A DNA stretch of 64,000 bases, taken from NCBI RefSeq assembly GCF_026001925.1, contig NZ_AP021869.1:744001-808000 (forward strand), in the 5' to 3' direction. The position numbers were made by a program, and so were the translations under genes. Under the pieces are notes generated by a model. It saw only the letters and a program-made list of their open reading frames with translations, was not told the DNA's origin and did not search any database. This stretch comes from Vibrio gangliei. Lineage in GTDB: Bacteria > Pseudomonadota > Gammaproteobacteria > Enterobacterales > Vibrionaceae. Positions 9,778-18,420 of the stretch are shown one piece after another; positions within the stretch are counted from its first letter, which is position 1, and every line of letters begins with the position of its first letter.

Positions 9778-9823
9778 ACTGATACCTTGTTGTTATGTTA
9801 TATTATAACAAAAAGGTATCAGT
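9778..9823 (+). promoter_or_regulatory. Zur-like operator within a 19-bp inverted repeat over the L31B ribosome binding site
   Basis: GTTATATTATAAC (9797-9809) matches the core of the gamma-proteobacterial Zur box (GTTATAWTATAAC). It is embedded in a larger inverted repeat with 19-bp arms at 9778-9796 and 9805-9823 (one mismatch, 8-nt loop). The right arm contains the AAAGG ribosome binding site and ends directly before the ATG at 9824. Zur control of zinc-independent L31/L36 paralogues is known in other bacteria; the leader hairpin role is inference. Confidence 0.8.
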
Positions 9824-10084
9824 ATGAAACAAGGAATCCATCCAGACTATCGCACTGTTGTATTTCACGACACAAGTGTTGATGAATATTTTTTAATTGG
9901 TTCAACTTTACAGACAGATCGAACTATTGAGTGGAAAGATGGGAAAACGTACCCGTATTTTACCATTGAAGTTTCTTCTCTTTCACATCCATTCTATACC
10001 GGGAAACAGCGTGTGATACAGAAAGAAGGTCGAGTGGCAAACTTTAATCGTCGCTTTGCTCAGTTTTCAAAAGGGGATAAATAA
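9824..10084 (+). CDS. rpmE2: 50S ribosomal protein L31 type B (zinc-independent)
   Basis: An 86-residue L31B paralogue (YkgM type): [18 protein letters not shown] at the start, [22 protein letters not shown], and NRRFAQF near the end. It has no cysteine, so it lacks the zinc ribbon of standard L31. Family knowledge: it replaces zinc-binding L31 during zinc starvation and so spares zinc. The Zur-like operator immediately upstream and the L36 paralogue immediately downstream support this. Confidence 0.95.
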   Translation: MKQGIHPDYRTVVFHDTSVDEYFLIGSTLQTDRTIEWKDGKTYPYFTIEVSSLSHPFYTGKQRVIQKEGRVANFNRRFAQFSKGDK

Positions 10085-10210
10085 ATGAAAGTGTTAAAGT
10101 CTTTGAAGAGTGCTAAGTCACGTCATCCTGATTGTCAGGTCGTCAAGAGAAAAGGAAGATTGTACGTGATTTGTAAAGCTAACCCGAGGTTTAAAGCGGT
10201 ACAAAAATAG
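10085..10210 (+). CDS. rpmJ2: 50S ribosomal protein L36 type B
   Basis: A 41-codon gene directly after the L31B stop codon, starting [20 protein letters not shown] and continuing [21 protein letters not shown]. It matches the YkgO-type L36 paralogue, which has only two cysteines and lacks the full zinc-binding set. E. coli YkgO continues for a few basic residues that are missing here. It should be co-transcribed and Zur-controlled with rpmE2. Confidence 0.92.
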   Translation: MKVLKSLKSAKSRHPDCQVVKRKGRLYVICKANPRFKAVQK

Positions 10211-10234
10211 CGAGTGGTGGTGTTTAAATTATTT

Positions 10235-10291
10235 GTTTTGAAATAGAAAAATGGTTTTGAAATAGAAAAATGCTTCCGACATAGAAAAAGG
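10235..10291. repeat. 19-bp tandem repeat, two exact and one degenerate unit
   Basis: GTTTTGAAATAGAAAAATG occurs exactly at 10235-10253 and 10254-10272, followed by a diverged third unit running into the terminator. It lies between rpmJ2 and the terminator. Confidence 0.7.
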
Positions 10292-10313
10292 GTGGAATAT
10301 GCTTCCACCCTTT
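10287..10313. terminator. bidirectional terminator between rpmJ2 and metQ
   Basis: AAAGGGTGGAA and its exact complement TTCCACCCTTT enclose a short loop. A-rich and T-rich flanks allow function on both strands for the convergent rpmE2-rpmJ2 and metNIQ units. Confidence 0.85.
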
Positions 10314-10395
10314 ATATATCTGCGATTAATTAACTAGCCTGTATACCTTTTCGCTTGAAACTTCCGTTCCAATGACTTGGTGATTTAGGTCTGTA

Positions 10396-11193
10396 TTACC
10401 AACCTTTAACAACGCTACCGTTAAACAGTTTCATTGCTTCTTGGTAAACCGCGTCAGTTTGGTATGCTTTTACAAAGTTCTTCACGTTTTCATCGTTTGC
10501 ATTGTCTTCACGAGCTACGATTAGGTTCACGTAAGGAGACTCTTTGCTTTCAACAAATACGCCGTTTTTCTCAGCTGTTAGACCATTTTGAGCAGCGAAT
10601 GTGTTGTTGATCACCGCGATAGCAACATCTTGTAGAGAGTTTGGCAACTGTGGTGCTTCTAGCTCAACAAAATCCAGTTTTTTCGGGTTTTCTACGATAT
10701 CAAGAGGGGTCGCTTCTAGGCCCGCACCTTCTGCTAACTTAATTAAGCCTTGTTGTTCAAGGAGTAATAGCGCACGGCCTTCGTTGGTTGGATCGTTTGG
10801 AATTGCGATGCTGTCGCCTTTTTTCAGCTCATCAATTGATTTTATTTTTTTCGAGTAGCCAGCGATAGGGTAAACAAACGTATTACCAACCGGTTTTAGT
10901 TTATAACCACGGTCTTTAATTTGCTTATCTAAGTAAGGCAGATGTTGGAAAGCATTCAGATCGATAGAACCATCATCCAAAGCAGCGTTAGGAATAATGT
11001 AATCAGAGAAAATGGTGAGCTTAACATCTAGGTTGTATTTTTCTTTAGCAACTTGAGCGGCAACTTCTGCAACTTGAGCTTCTGGGCCCGCAATAACACC
11101 TACGTTGATGGTATTGTCTGCGGCATTGGCTGCACCAGTAAGAAGTAAAGAAGTAGCAACGGCTGCTGCACTGATGAGGTTTTTCAATTTCAT
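10396..11193 (-). CDS. metQ: methionine ABC transporter substrate-binding protein
   Basis: Binds methionine outside the inner membrane and delivers it to MetNI. The 265 residues match the NlpA/MetQ family (INVGVIAGPEAQVAEVAAQVAKE, NDPTNEGRALLLLEQQGLI, LDFVELEAPQLPNSLQDV). The N-terminal signal reads LLLTGAANAAD and has no lipobox cysteine, so this copy looks like a freely periplasmic protein cut by signal peptidase I, unlike lipoprotein MetQ of E. coli. It is the last gene of metNIQ, separated from metI by a repeat element. Confidence 0.95.
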   Translation of the reverse strand: MKLKNLISAAAVATSLLLTGAANAADNTINVGVIAGPEAQVAEVAAQVAKEKYNLDVKLTIFSDYIIPNAALDDGSIDLNAFQHLPYLDKQIKDRGYKLKPVGNTFVYPIAGYSKKIKSIDELKKGDSIAIPNDPTNEGRALLLLEQQGLIKLAEGAGLEATPLDIVENPKKLDFVELEAPQLPNSLQDVAIAVINNTFAAQNGLTAEKNGVFVESKESPYVNLIVAREDNANDENVKNFVKAYQTDAVYQEAMKLFNGSVVKGW

Positions 11194-11223
11194 ATACTTA
11201 TCTCCATGTATAAATGCTTTGTG

Positions 11224-11353
11224 ATATACCCTTCGTACTTGAAGCTGCAGCTTTGTTGACGGCGTTCATTCGCCCCAATCATTTAGACAAGCTAAACTCA
11301 TAGGGTCTCATTCACTTGTCGCCTCACTGCAACGTCAATTACTTTGGGTATAT
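11224..11353. repeat. Vibrio-type 130-bp palindromic intergenic repeat
   Basis: The ends ATATACCC...TTGAAGCTGCAG (from 11224) and CTGCAACGTCAA...GGGTATAT (to 11353) are imperfect inverted repeats over about 27 bp. The interior carries the GTTGACGGCGTTCATTC and CTCATTCACTTGTCGCCTC blocks I associate with a dispersed Vibrio intergenic repeat. It sits inside the metI-metQ spacer and would be transcribed as a long hairpin. Confidence 0.7.
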
Positions 11354-11374
11354 GCCCTGCGAACTAGGGCATAT
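11350..11374. repeat. hairpin after the palindromic repeat
   Basis: ATATGCCCT (11350-11358) and AGGGCATAT (11366-11374) form a perfect 9-bp stem with a 7-nt loop, 24 bp downstream of the metI stop. Possible processing or attenuation site within metNIQ. Confidence 0.5.
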
Positions 11375-11398
11375 AATTTGTTAGGTTTATTTTTATTC

Positions 11399-12088
11399 TT
11401 AACGATGATCCACTCGGCTAGCGATTCTATCACCTACCATTTGAATAATTTGCACCACGATAACCAGTAATACAACCGTGATAAACATGATATCGGGTTG
11501 GTAACGTTGGTAACCATAACGCATTGCCACATCACCTAGACCGCCACCGCCGACAGTACCGGCCATTGCTGAGTAACTTACTAGCGTGACGAGAGTGATA
11601 GTGATGGTATTCACAATAGAAGGCAAAGCTTCTGGTAGTAATACTTTGCAGATGATTTGCATTGGGCGCGCACCCATAGATTGCGCCGCTTCAATTAAGC
11701 CGCTTGGTACTTCAACTAACGCGCTTTCAACTAATCGAGCAATAAATGGAATTGCACCGACTGTGAGGGGCACAATCGCCGCGGTCGTACCAATGAATTT
11801 ACCGATCAATAAGGTGGTGAATGGAATGATCGCCACCATGAGTACGAGAAACGGCACAGAGCGGCCGATATTCACTATCGCACCTAGTACAGTATTAAGA
11901 ATACGGTTTTCTAACAGGCCATTTTTCTTGGTGACATGCAACACCACGCCCATAGGAATACCGATAATAAAACCGATTAGCCCTGCCACACCCACCATAT
12001 ACAAGGTTTCCCAGGTTGCGCCCCAAATAAGACGAAAGGTGCGATGATCGTAATACCAATCCATGATGTGATCATAAAACATAGCCAA
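11399..12088 (-). CDS. metI: methionine ABC transporter permease
   Basis: Inner-membrane permease of the MetNIQ importer. The 229 residues hold five or so hydrophobic segments and the permease coupling loop with [25 protein letters not shown]-type sequence near residue 135-160. Its start overlaps the end of metN by 17 bp, indicating translational coupling. E. coli MetI is 217 aa; the N-terminus here is a little longer. Confidence 0.96.
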   Translation of the reverse strand: MAMFYDHIMDWYYDHRTFRLIWGATWETLYMVGVAGLIGFIIGIPMGVVLHVTKKNGLLENRILNTVLGAIVNIGRSVPFLVLMVAIIPFTTLLIGKFIGTTAAIVPLTVGAIPFIARLVESALVEVPSGLIEAAQSMGARPMQIICKVLLPEALPSIVNTITITLVTLVSYSAMAGTVGGGGLGDVAMRYGYQRYQPDIMFITVVLLVIVVQIIQMVGDRIASRVDHR

Positions 12089-13106
12089 GTACCTCGACTT
12101 TAATATTGTGTTCTTTTAAGAAAACCATGGCTTGTTCGGCTTGTTCTGCTTCACCAAAAAACTCAGCGACCATCAAGCCAAAACGCACGCCACCGGCATA
12201 ATCAATATCTGAGCTTAAAATGCTGACATCAATATTGAATTTACGTGAAAGCTGGCTGATCACTGGAGCATCAATCGATGCACCGGTAAACTCTAAACGT
12301 ACTAAAGGAATAGAGCCTTCCACTTGTGTGGCTTGTAGGCGAGCTTTATAGTCTTCTGGAATCGATAAATCGAGAGTTGAGCGAATAAACTCTTGCGCTA
12401 ACTCGGTTTTCGGATGGGCAAAGATATCGCTTACTAAGCCTTGTTCCACTAGGCGGCCGCCACCAATGATCGCCACTTTGTCACAGATGTTTTTCACTAC
12501 ATCCATTTCATGCGTAATGATCAAAATGGTGAGATTCAACTGCTTATTAATGGTTTTAAGCAACTCTAAAATGGATTTAGTGGTCGCGGGATCAAGCGCA
12601 CTGGTGGCTTCATCACACAACAAAACTTTAGGTTCTGATGCTAACGCACGAGCAATGGCCACACGTTGCTTCTGACCACCACTTAAATTAGCCGGGTAGC
12701 TATCATGTTTATCAGCCAAACCGACGAGTTCAAGTAGTTTGGTTACACGTTGCTCTATTTTAGCTTTTTCGATTTTCGCTAACTCAAGAGGAAGGGCAAC
12801 GTTATCAAATACGGTGCGAGAAGAGAGCAAATTAAAGTGCTGGAAAATCATGCCGATATTACGACGTGCTTGGCTGAGTTCTTTTGAAGAAAGTTTAGTG
12901 AGATCCAAACCATCAACCAATACAGAACCTGACGTCGGCGCTTCCAGCATGTTGACGCAGCGAATCAGCGTACTTTTACCGGCACCGGATGAGCCGATCA
13001 CGCCAAAGATTTCCCCTTGAGGAATATGAAGATTAATGTCAATTAAGGCAGGGATCTTTTTGCTGCCTTGATAAAACACTTTATTGACTTGATTAATTTC
13101 AATCAT
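12072..13106 (-). CDS. metN: methionine ABC transporter ATP-binding protein
   Basis: ATPase that powers methionine import. Walker [10 protein letters not shown] is at residues 38-46, the signature LSGGQKQR starts at 141, and Walker B LLCDE is at 162-166. The last 80 or so residues form the NIL domain, which in E. coli MetN binds methionine and inhibits transport. The 344 residues equal the family length. First gene of metNIQ, with a MetJ operator upstream. Confidence 0.97.
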   Translation of the reverse strand: MIEINQVNKVFYQGSKKIPALIDINLHIPQGEIFGVIGSSGAGKSTLIRCVNMLEAPTSGSVLVDGLDLTKLSSKELSQARRNIGMIFQHFNLLSSRTVFDNVALPLELAKIEKAKIEQRVTKLLELVGLADKHDSYPANLSGGQKQRVAIARALASEPKVLLCDEATSALDPATTKSILELLKTINKQLNLTILIITHEMDVVKNICDKVAIIGGGRLVEQGLVSDIFAHPKTELAQEFIRSTLDLSIPEDYKARLQATQVEGSIPLVRLEFTGASIDAPVISQLSRKFNIDVSILSSDIDYAGGVRFGLMVAEFFGEAEQAEQAMVFLKEHNIKVEVLGYVL

Positions 13107-13240
13107 TTAACAACCTGAATGGGTAATATGTTCCGTATATTCTATTTTCAAACTAGCGCTGGTTTAGTGAAAACACGCATCGTAATTGCGATTTAGTAGA
13201 CGATGCTATGGTTTTCGCTTTCTCAAGTCAATAGGTATTT

Positions 13241-13256
13241 TTACGTCTAGACGTCT
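13241..13256 (-). promoter_or_regulatory. MetJ operator (two met boxes)
   Basis: TTACGTCT and AGACGTCT lie head to tail; the second is a perfect met box and the first matches in 6 of 8 bases. E. coli MetJ with S-adenosylmethionine binds two or more such 8-bp boxes. The site is 135 bp upstream of metN in the 346-bp spacer shared with divergent gmhB. The rest of this spacer shows no other clear signal. Confidence 0.82.
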
Positions 13257-13452
13257 AAAGTGCCAATACAGATAAGACTGACTTCATCTAAGTTATAACT
13301 GGGTCTACAATGAGTGAATCAAACTCGGATGGATGATGAATATTAATGAACAACAACGCAAAGCATGCAATAATTACCGCTTAAAGAATTCAGCTCTAAG
13401 CGCGATTAGTTTGTGTAAAAATATGCTTAGAGCCAACAGAGAGAGTGTGATT

Positions 13453-14010
13453 GTGTCTAAACCGGCTGTTTTTATTGATCGTGATGGCGTCATTAATGTC
13501 GACCATGGTTACGTGAGCAATGTGGACGATTTTGAATATATTGACGGCGTGTTTGACGCAACCAAAGCGTTAAAAGATTTGGGTTACTTATTGGTTTTAG
13601 TGACTAATCAATCTGGTATTGCTCGTGGCTATTACACTGAACAGGAATTCTTAACACTGACGGAGTGGATGGATTGGAATTTTGTTGATCTGGGTGTTGA
13701 GTTTGATGGCATTTATTATTGTCCTCACCATCCAGAAGGTTCTGTCGAAAAATACACTCAGGTATGCGATTGCCGTAAACCTGAGCCAGGTATGTTTATT
13801 TCCGCTCAACAAGAGCTCGATATTGATATGGCCAAGTCGGTAATGATTGGCGATAAAGCCGATGACATGCGCGCTGCTATTGCCGCCGGCGTAAAAAACA
13901 AAATTTTAGTGCGCTCAGGCAAAGCGGTAACAGAAGAAGCGCAGCAACTCGCCGATGTGGTGCTCGATAGTATCAAGGATGTGCCGAAGTATCTGGCGGA
14001 GATTAAGTAA
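13453..14010 (+). CDS. gmhB: D-glycero-beta-D-manno-heptose 1,7-bisphosphate 7-phosphatase
   Basis: Removes the 7-phosphate in ADP-heptose synthesis for lipopolysaccharide inner core. HAD-family phosphatase: FIDRDGVIN gives the catalytic Asp9/Asp11, [10 protein letters not shown] follows, the zinc-binding CPHHPEGS...CDCRKP loop is present, and MIGDKADDM supplies the last motif. The frame is open back to 13333, but the GTG at 13453 with GAGAGAG upstream gives a 185-residue protein aligned with E. coli GmhB (191), so I chose it. It lies next to the met transporter as in E. coli. Confidence 0.93.
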   Translation: MSKPAVFIDRDGVINVDHGYVSNVDDFEYIDGVFDATKALKDLGYLLVLVTNQSGIARGYYTEQEFLTLTEWMDWNFVDLGVEFDGIYYCPHHPEGSVEKYTQVCDCRKPEPGMFISAQQELDIDMAKSVMIGDKADDMRAAIAAGVKNKILVRSGKAVTEEAQQLADVVLDSIKDVPKYLAEIK

Positions 14011-14077
14011 GTTTGGCGGCACGTAAGTACGTTGAACTTAGAGCCAGTTGATTATAACTAGCTCTATTGGTTTGAAT

Positions 14078-14104
14078 AAGGTCGCATTAGCGGCCTTTTT
14101 TGTT
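14078..14104 (+). terminator. rho-independent terminator after gmhB
   Basis: AAGGTCGC, a 4-nt loop and GCGGCCTT (one G-T pair) followed by a T-run. Confidence 0.82.
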
Positions 14105-14165
14105 TAAATCACACGAACATCTTTTATTTTCCGAGCTAGAACTCGATTTATTCTGGCTGAAACTC

Positions 14166-14190
14166 GCATCTTGAAGTGACTTGGGTATAC
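14166..14190. repeat. remnant of a Vibrio-type intergenic repeat end
   Basis: The stretch GCATCTTGAAGTGAC followed by TTGGGTATAC resembles the end sequence of a widespread Vibrionaceae repeat, and its GGGTATA end matches the element in the metI-metQ spacer. No second end is visible, so it looks truncated. Confidence 0.5.
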
Positions 14191-14257
14191 AATCATTAAG
14201 TATTCAAAAGTAAACGGTTTTTAAGGGTGATCTCGTCATGAAGGCAGGCTGGATAGG

Positions 14258-15286
14258 ATGCTAGCGTATATTTTTAGACGGCTACTGCTCGTTATTCCTA
14301 CCTTTATTGGTATTACATTACTGATCTTTACGCTGACACGCTTTGTTCCCGGCGGACCTGTGGAGCGTATGTTGCTTAGTTTGCAGATGCAGCAAGGTGA
14401 CACCACCGTTTCATCCAGCACGACTCATGGTGGTAATAATTCTTTATCTGAAGACCAAATCGCGGAGCTCAATGAGTTTTACGGTTTGGATCAGCCAATT
14501 CCGCAAGCCTACTGGCAATGGTTAACTAAATTAGTCCAACTGGATTTGGGCGAGTCCACCCGCTATTACGAACCCGTGACTGACATGATTGCTGAACGTT
14601 TACCCGTCTCGCTTTTTTACGGAGGTATGACGTTTTTAATTAGTTACTTGGTTTCGATTCCGCTTGGCTACCTTAAAGCGTTACGGCATGGCAGTGTGCT
14701 TGATGCCTCCAGCTCTATCTTTATTTTTGTTGGTTTTGCGCTGCCCGGCTACGTGATTGGGGTTTTGCTATTAAGCCTCTTTAGCTTTCACTTGGGTTGG
14801 TTCCCAATGGGCGGTTTTGTCAGTGATGATTTCGATTATTTTAGTTTTCCAGAACAAGTCAAAGATGTGTTATGGCATGCTGTTTTACCGCTATTTTGTT
14901 ATTTGATTGGTGATTTTGCTTTGCTCACCATGACCATGAAAAACAACTTAATGGAAAACCTCGCTGCGGATTATGTGCGCACAGCCATTGCCAAAGGGTT
15001 GCCTTTTAAACAAGCAGTCAAACGTCATGCACTGAGAAATAGCTTGATACCTGTCGCCAGTTCGTTTGGTAATTCATTAATGTTTTTCATGACTGGATCG
15101 TTTTTGATTGAGGTGATCTTTAATATCAACGGCATTGGATTGCTGGGTTATGAGTCGATTATGGAACGCGATTATCCGGTGGTGATGGGCTTGTTTGCGA
15201 TTAATGCGTTAATGCTGCTGATTGGCAATATTTTGTCGGATATCTGTGTGGCGTTAGTTGACCCTCGCGTAAAATTTGGAGCTTGA
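14258..15286 (+). CDS. peptide ABC transporter permease (YejB/DppB type)
   Basis: First permease of a five-gene peptide importer. The 342 residues begin with MLAYIFRRLLLVIPTFIGIT, the usual start of DppB/OppB/YejB permeases, followed by a periplasmic segment, about five further membrane spans, the coupling loop (DYVRTAIAKGLPFKQAVKRHALRN) and the C-terminal ALVDPRVKFG. The long DFDYFSFPEQVKDVLWH insert resembles YejB. It is followed after 1 bp by the second permease. Confidence 0.9.
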   Translation: MLAYIFRRLLLVIPTFIGITLLIFTLTRFVPGGPVERMLLSLQMQQGDTTVSSSTTHGGNNSLSEDQIAELNEFYGLDQPIPQAYWQWLTKLVQLDLGESTRYYEPVTDMIAERLPVSLFYGGMTFLISYLVSIPLGYLKALRHGSVLDASSSIFIFVGFALPGYVIGVLLLSLFSFHLGWFPMGGFVSDDFDYFSFPEQVKDVLWHAVLPLFCYLIGDFALLTMTMKNNLMENLAADYVRTAIAKGLPFKQAVKRHALRNSLIPVASSFGNSLMFFMTGSFLIEVIFNINGIGLLGYESIMERDYPVVMGLFAINALMLLIGNILSDICVALVDPRVKFGA

Positions 15287-15287
15287 T

Positions 15288-16364
15288 ATGAGAGTGTTTT
15301 CGACTTCATTTGTTACCAGGCCATTTTTTACCAATCCATTAACGCAAAAGAAAATTAAGCGATTTAAGGCGATTAAACGTGGCTATTGGTCGCTCATCAT
15401 TTTAACGTCGCTTTTAGTCTTGGCTCTTTTAGCTGAACTGTTCGTGAATAGCCGCGCTTTAGTGGTGAAATATCAAGGTGACTGGTTTTTTCCTACCTAT
15501 GCTGATGTCATTCCTGGTACCCAATTTGATTTAGGGTATCCATCCGAGACTAATTACCGACAACTGCAAACCTTGATTGCAGAAAAAGATCCTGACGGTT
15601 TTGTCTTGATGCCTTTAGTGCCGTGGAATCCTTATGAGCAAGATTTTGATAGCGAATTTCCTCCGGCAGCACCGAGTATTGAACATCAGCATTATTTAGG
15701 GACTGATACCATTGGCCGCGATATCTTAGCGCGTCTGTTATACGGCTTTCGAATTGCGATGGGCTTTGCCTTGCTCACCATGGCGGTTTCCTATGCGATT
15801 GGCGTTACAGTCGGTTGCGTGATGGGGTTTTGGGGCGGTAAGTTTGACTTGTTTTTTCAACGTTTTATTGAAATTTGGTCGATGGTGCCGTTTTTATATG
15901 TGATCATGATTTTAGTCTCGATCATGCAGCCTAGCTTTATGCTGTTTACCTTTATTAATGTGTTGTTTGGGTGGATGGGCATGACCTGGTATATGCGCAC
16001 CATGACTTATAAAGAAAAGGCGCGTGAATATACATTAGCCGCCAAAGCGTTGGGCGCATCGAACTGGCGAATTTTATTCCATCATATTTTGCCCAATACC
16101 ATGGTGATGATCGTCACCTTAGCGCCGTTTACTATAGTGGCGAATATTACTGCACTGACCGCGTTGGATTATTTGGGCTTGGGTTTAATGCCACCAACGC
16201 CAAGTTGGGGCGAGTTATTACAACAAGGGAAATCGAATTTAGATGCCCCTTGGATTGCTATTTCGGTCGTGAGTGCGATTGTCGCCGTATTAGTCATGGT
16301 GACATTTATTGGTGAAGCGATACGTGAAGCATTCGATCCTAAACGCTTTACTCAATATGTTTAA
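15288..16364 (+). CDS. peptide ABC transporter permease (YejE/DppC type)
   Basis: Second permease, 358 residues. The N-terminal KRFKAIKRGYWSLIIL segment, the large periplasmic loop with PWNPYEQDFDSEFPPAAPS and GTDTIGRDILARLLYGFR, and the ending IREAFDPKRF are typical of YejE. I chose the ATG at 15288, behind GGAG at 15278-15281, over an in-frame TTG at 15276. Spacing of 1 bp to the first permease implies translational coupling. Confidence 0.9.
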   Translation: MRVFSTSFVTRPFFTNPLTQKKIKRFKAIKRGYWSLIILTSLLVLALLAELFVNSRALVVKYQGDWFFPTYADVIPGTQFDLGYPSETNYRQLQTLIAEKDPDGFVLMPLVPWNPYEQDFDSEFPPAAPSIEHQHYLGTDTIGRDILARLLYGFRIAMGFALLTMAVSYAIGVTVGCVMGFWGGKFDLFFQRFIEIWSMVPFLYVIMILVSIMQPSFMLFTFINVLFGWMGMTWYMRTMTYKEKAREYTLAAKALGASNWRILFHHILPNTMVMIVTLAPFTIVANITALTALDYLGLGLMPPTPSWGELLQQGKSNLDAPWIAISVVSAIVAVLVMVTFIGEAIREAFDPKRFTQYV

Positions 16365-16394
16365 ATTAACCTGAATTCTGGATAAGGAGCGTCC

Positions 16395-18266
16395 ATGAAA
16401 AAACGCATATCCCAAAAAATATCGGCTGTTGGCTTTTCAGCGTGTATCGCTCTTTTATCATCTTTGAGTTTTTCTTGTTTGAGCTATGCCGACACATCGT
16501 CGCAAAGTTTGCCACAGAATCTGCAATGGCAAACCAATGAATCCGATCCTATTTTTGCCTCACCGGATGCGCAATATGGCGGCATTTATCACACCTACAT
16601 GGATAGCTTTCCACAGACCTTTCGTACCGTAGGGCCGGATGCGAATGGTGCGTTTGCGTCTTGGACTCGTTCGACTATGGCTCTGCTGGATAAGCACCCT
16701 AATACGGATAATTGGCTACCGTCGATCGCGTCATCTTGGGCATTTGGTGATGACCATAAAACGGTGTATTTCAAGCTTGATCCGAAAGCCAAATGGAGTG
16801 ATGGTAAACCGGTTACCGCAGAAGACTTCAAATTTATTCTGCAAATGATGCGCTCTAAAGATATTGTGGCACCTTGGTATAACGATTTTTACAACAACGA
16901 GGTCAGTGACATTATTGTCTATGATCCCCATACCATAGCTGTCGTATCTGCCAAGCCTCGCAATGCGGATGAATTGATGGATTACGTTAATCTGTCTCCG
17001 ATCCCCGCTCATTTTTATGCTAATCCTAAAAAAGATGAAAATGGTGACGGCATCGCAGATGACTTTGTGCGTCGTTATAACTTTAAGCCAGAGCCAACCG
17101 TTGGCCCATATTTCATCGATAAGATTGATAAAGGTAAGGCCGTCACCTTCAAGCATGTTAAAGACTGGTGGGGTTACAGCAATAAGTATTATCAACACCG
17201 TTACAATGTCGATCGCATCAGCATTAAAGTGATTCGTGACCCAGACATCGCGTTTAAATATTTTGAAAAAGGTCAGCTTGATTCGTTTCCGTTGATTCGC
17301 CCAACGCTGTGGCACGATAAAGCGACCGGTGAATTATTTGATAAAGGCTATATCCAAAAAGCGTGGGCGTTTAACCAAGCCCCTGTGGGAGCCGGTGGTA
17401 TTTGGATTAACAGTTCTATGCCATTACTTAACGACATTAATGTCCGTAAAGGGTTGATGCATGCGGTTGATTATGACGGCATGATTGAAAAGACATTGCG
17501 TAATGATTATGTGCGCAAGCCTAATCCAATGGGTATCGGACATGGTGATTATGATGAGCCAAGTATAAAAGCGCCTAAATTCGATCCTAAGCAAGCGGTG
17601 TCTTATTTTGAGCAAGCTGGCTTTACTCTTATTGGCCCAGACGGTATTCGTCAAAATGATAAGGGGCAGCGTTTAAGTTTTGCGGTCACTTACGCCACCC
17701 CTGCGCATACCCCAAGAATTGCGTATCTTCGTGAACAAGCCAAATTGGCCGGCTTAGATCTCACCTTGAACCTGATTGATGGCTCTAGCATGTTCAAATA
17801 TGTGTTAGAGAAGAAGCATCAGCTGTCATTCCATGATATGTCGGCTTCCCGTATTCCTGTTTATTGGCAGTATTTCGCTGCTGAATTTGCCAATCAGCCA
17901 CAAAATAATAATTTTACTAATTTTACCTCGCCAGAGCTTGAGACGTTAATTGAAAACTATCGTAACGAGTTCGATTTAGGTAAGAAGCATCAGTTATCGC
18001 GTCAAATTCAGACAATGATTGATGAGGCCAAAGTGATCATTCCCGGCTACATGGTGCCTTACACTCGTGAAGGCTACTGGCGTTGGATGAAATTGCCGAA
18101 AGAAATTGCTACAAAGCAAACGGAATACTTATTTTACCCAGCCGGCTTTATGGGCGGATACGGCACATTTTGGATTGATCAAGAGGCGAAAAAAGAAACG
18201 CTGGATGCGATGAAATCCGGTAAAACATTTGAGCCGGTGACGATTAAAGATGAGAAATATCGGTAG
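16395..18266 (+). CDS. periplasmic peptide-binding protein (YejA type)
   Basis: Substrate-binding protein of the SBP_bac_5 family, 623 residues. A long signal sequence (about residues 1-32, ending SYAD) has no proper lipobox, so the protein should be soluble in the periplasm. Family features include KWSDGKPVTAEDF near residue 133, TVGPYFIDKIDKGKAV and VRKGLMHAVDYDGMI. In E. coli YejA binds peptides such as microcin C; the ligand here is unknown. A repeat element follows before the ATPase genes. Confidence 0.9.
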   Translation: MKKRISQKISAVGFSACIALLSSLSFSCLSYADTSSQSLPQNLQWQTNESDPIFASPDAQYGGIYHTYMDSFPQTFRTVGPDANGAFASWTRSTMALLDKHPNTDNWLPSIASSWAFGDDHKTVYFKLDPKAKWSDGKPVTAEDFKFILQMMRSKDIVAPWYNDFYNNEVSDIIVYDPHTIAVVSAKPRNADELMDYVNLSPIPAHFYANPKKDENGDGIADDFVRRYNFKPEPTVGPYFIDKIDKGKAVTFKHVKDWWGYSNKYYQHRYNVDRISIKVIRDPDIAFKYFEKGQLDSFPLIRPTLWHDKATGELFDKGYIQKAWAFNQAPVGAGGIWINSSMPLLNDINVRKGLMHAVDYDGMIEKTLRNDYVRKPNPMGIGHGDYDEPSIKAPKFDPKQAVSYFEQAGFTLIGPDGIRQNDKGQRLSFAVTYATPAHTPRIAYLREQAKLAGLDLTLNLIDGSSMFKYVLEKKHQLSFHDMSASRIPVYWQYFAAEFANQPQNNNFTNFTSPELETLIENYRNEFDLGKKHQLSRQIQTMIDEAKVIIPGYMVPYTREGYWRWMKLPKEIATKQTEYLFYPAGFMGGYGTFWIDQEAKKETLDAMKSGKTFEPVTIKDEKYR

Positions 18267-18288
18267 ATAAACGAGAGCTGAGTGACGG

Positions 18289-18401
18289 GGACGCTACGCT
18301 CGCGAGCCAAAAAGCGGTTTCGTTGCTTGAGACTTAGTCATTCGCTGTTATCTTTCTCGAGCCACGATAAGCGTAGCGGCCGAGTAACGAGAACCGAAAA
18401 A
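18289..18401. repeat. CGAG-heptad intergenic element A
   Basis: Within the peptide-transporter operon. It contains TGTTATCTTTCTCGAG (ending near 18361), the core AGCGTAGCG (18370-18378), and three heptads CGAGTAA, CGAGAAC, CGAAAAA at 18381-18401. The left part has the inverted core GGACGCTACGCT. Confidence 0.7.
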
Positions 18402-18420
18402 TTGAATTAACGGAAACCCT

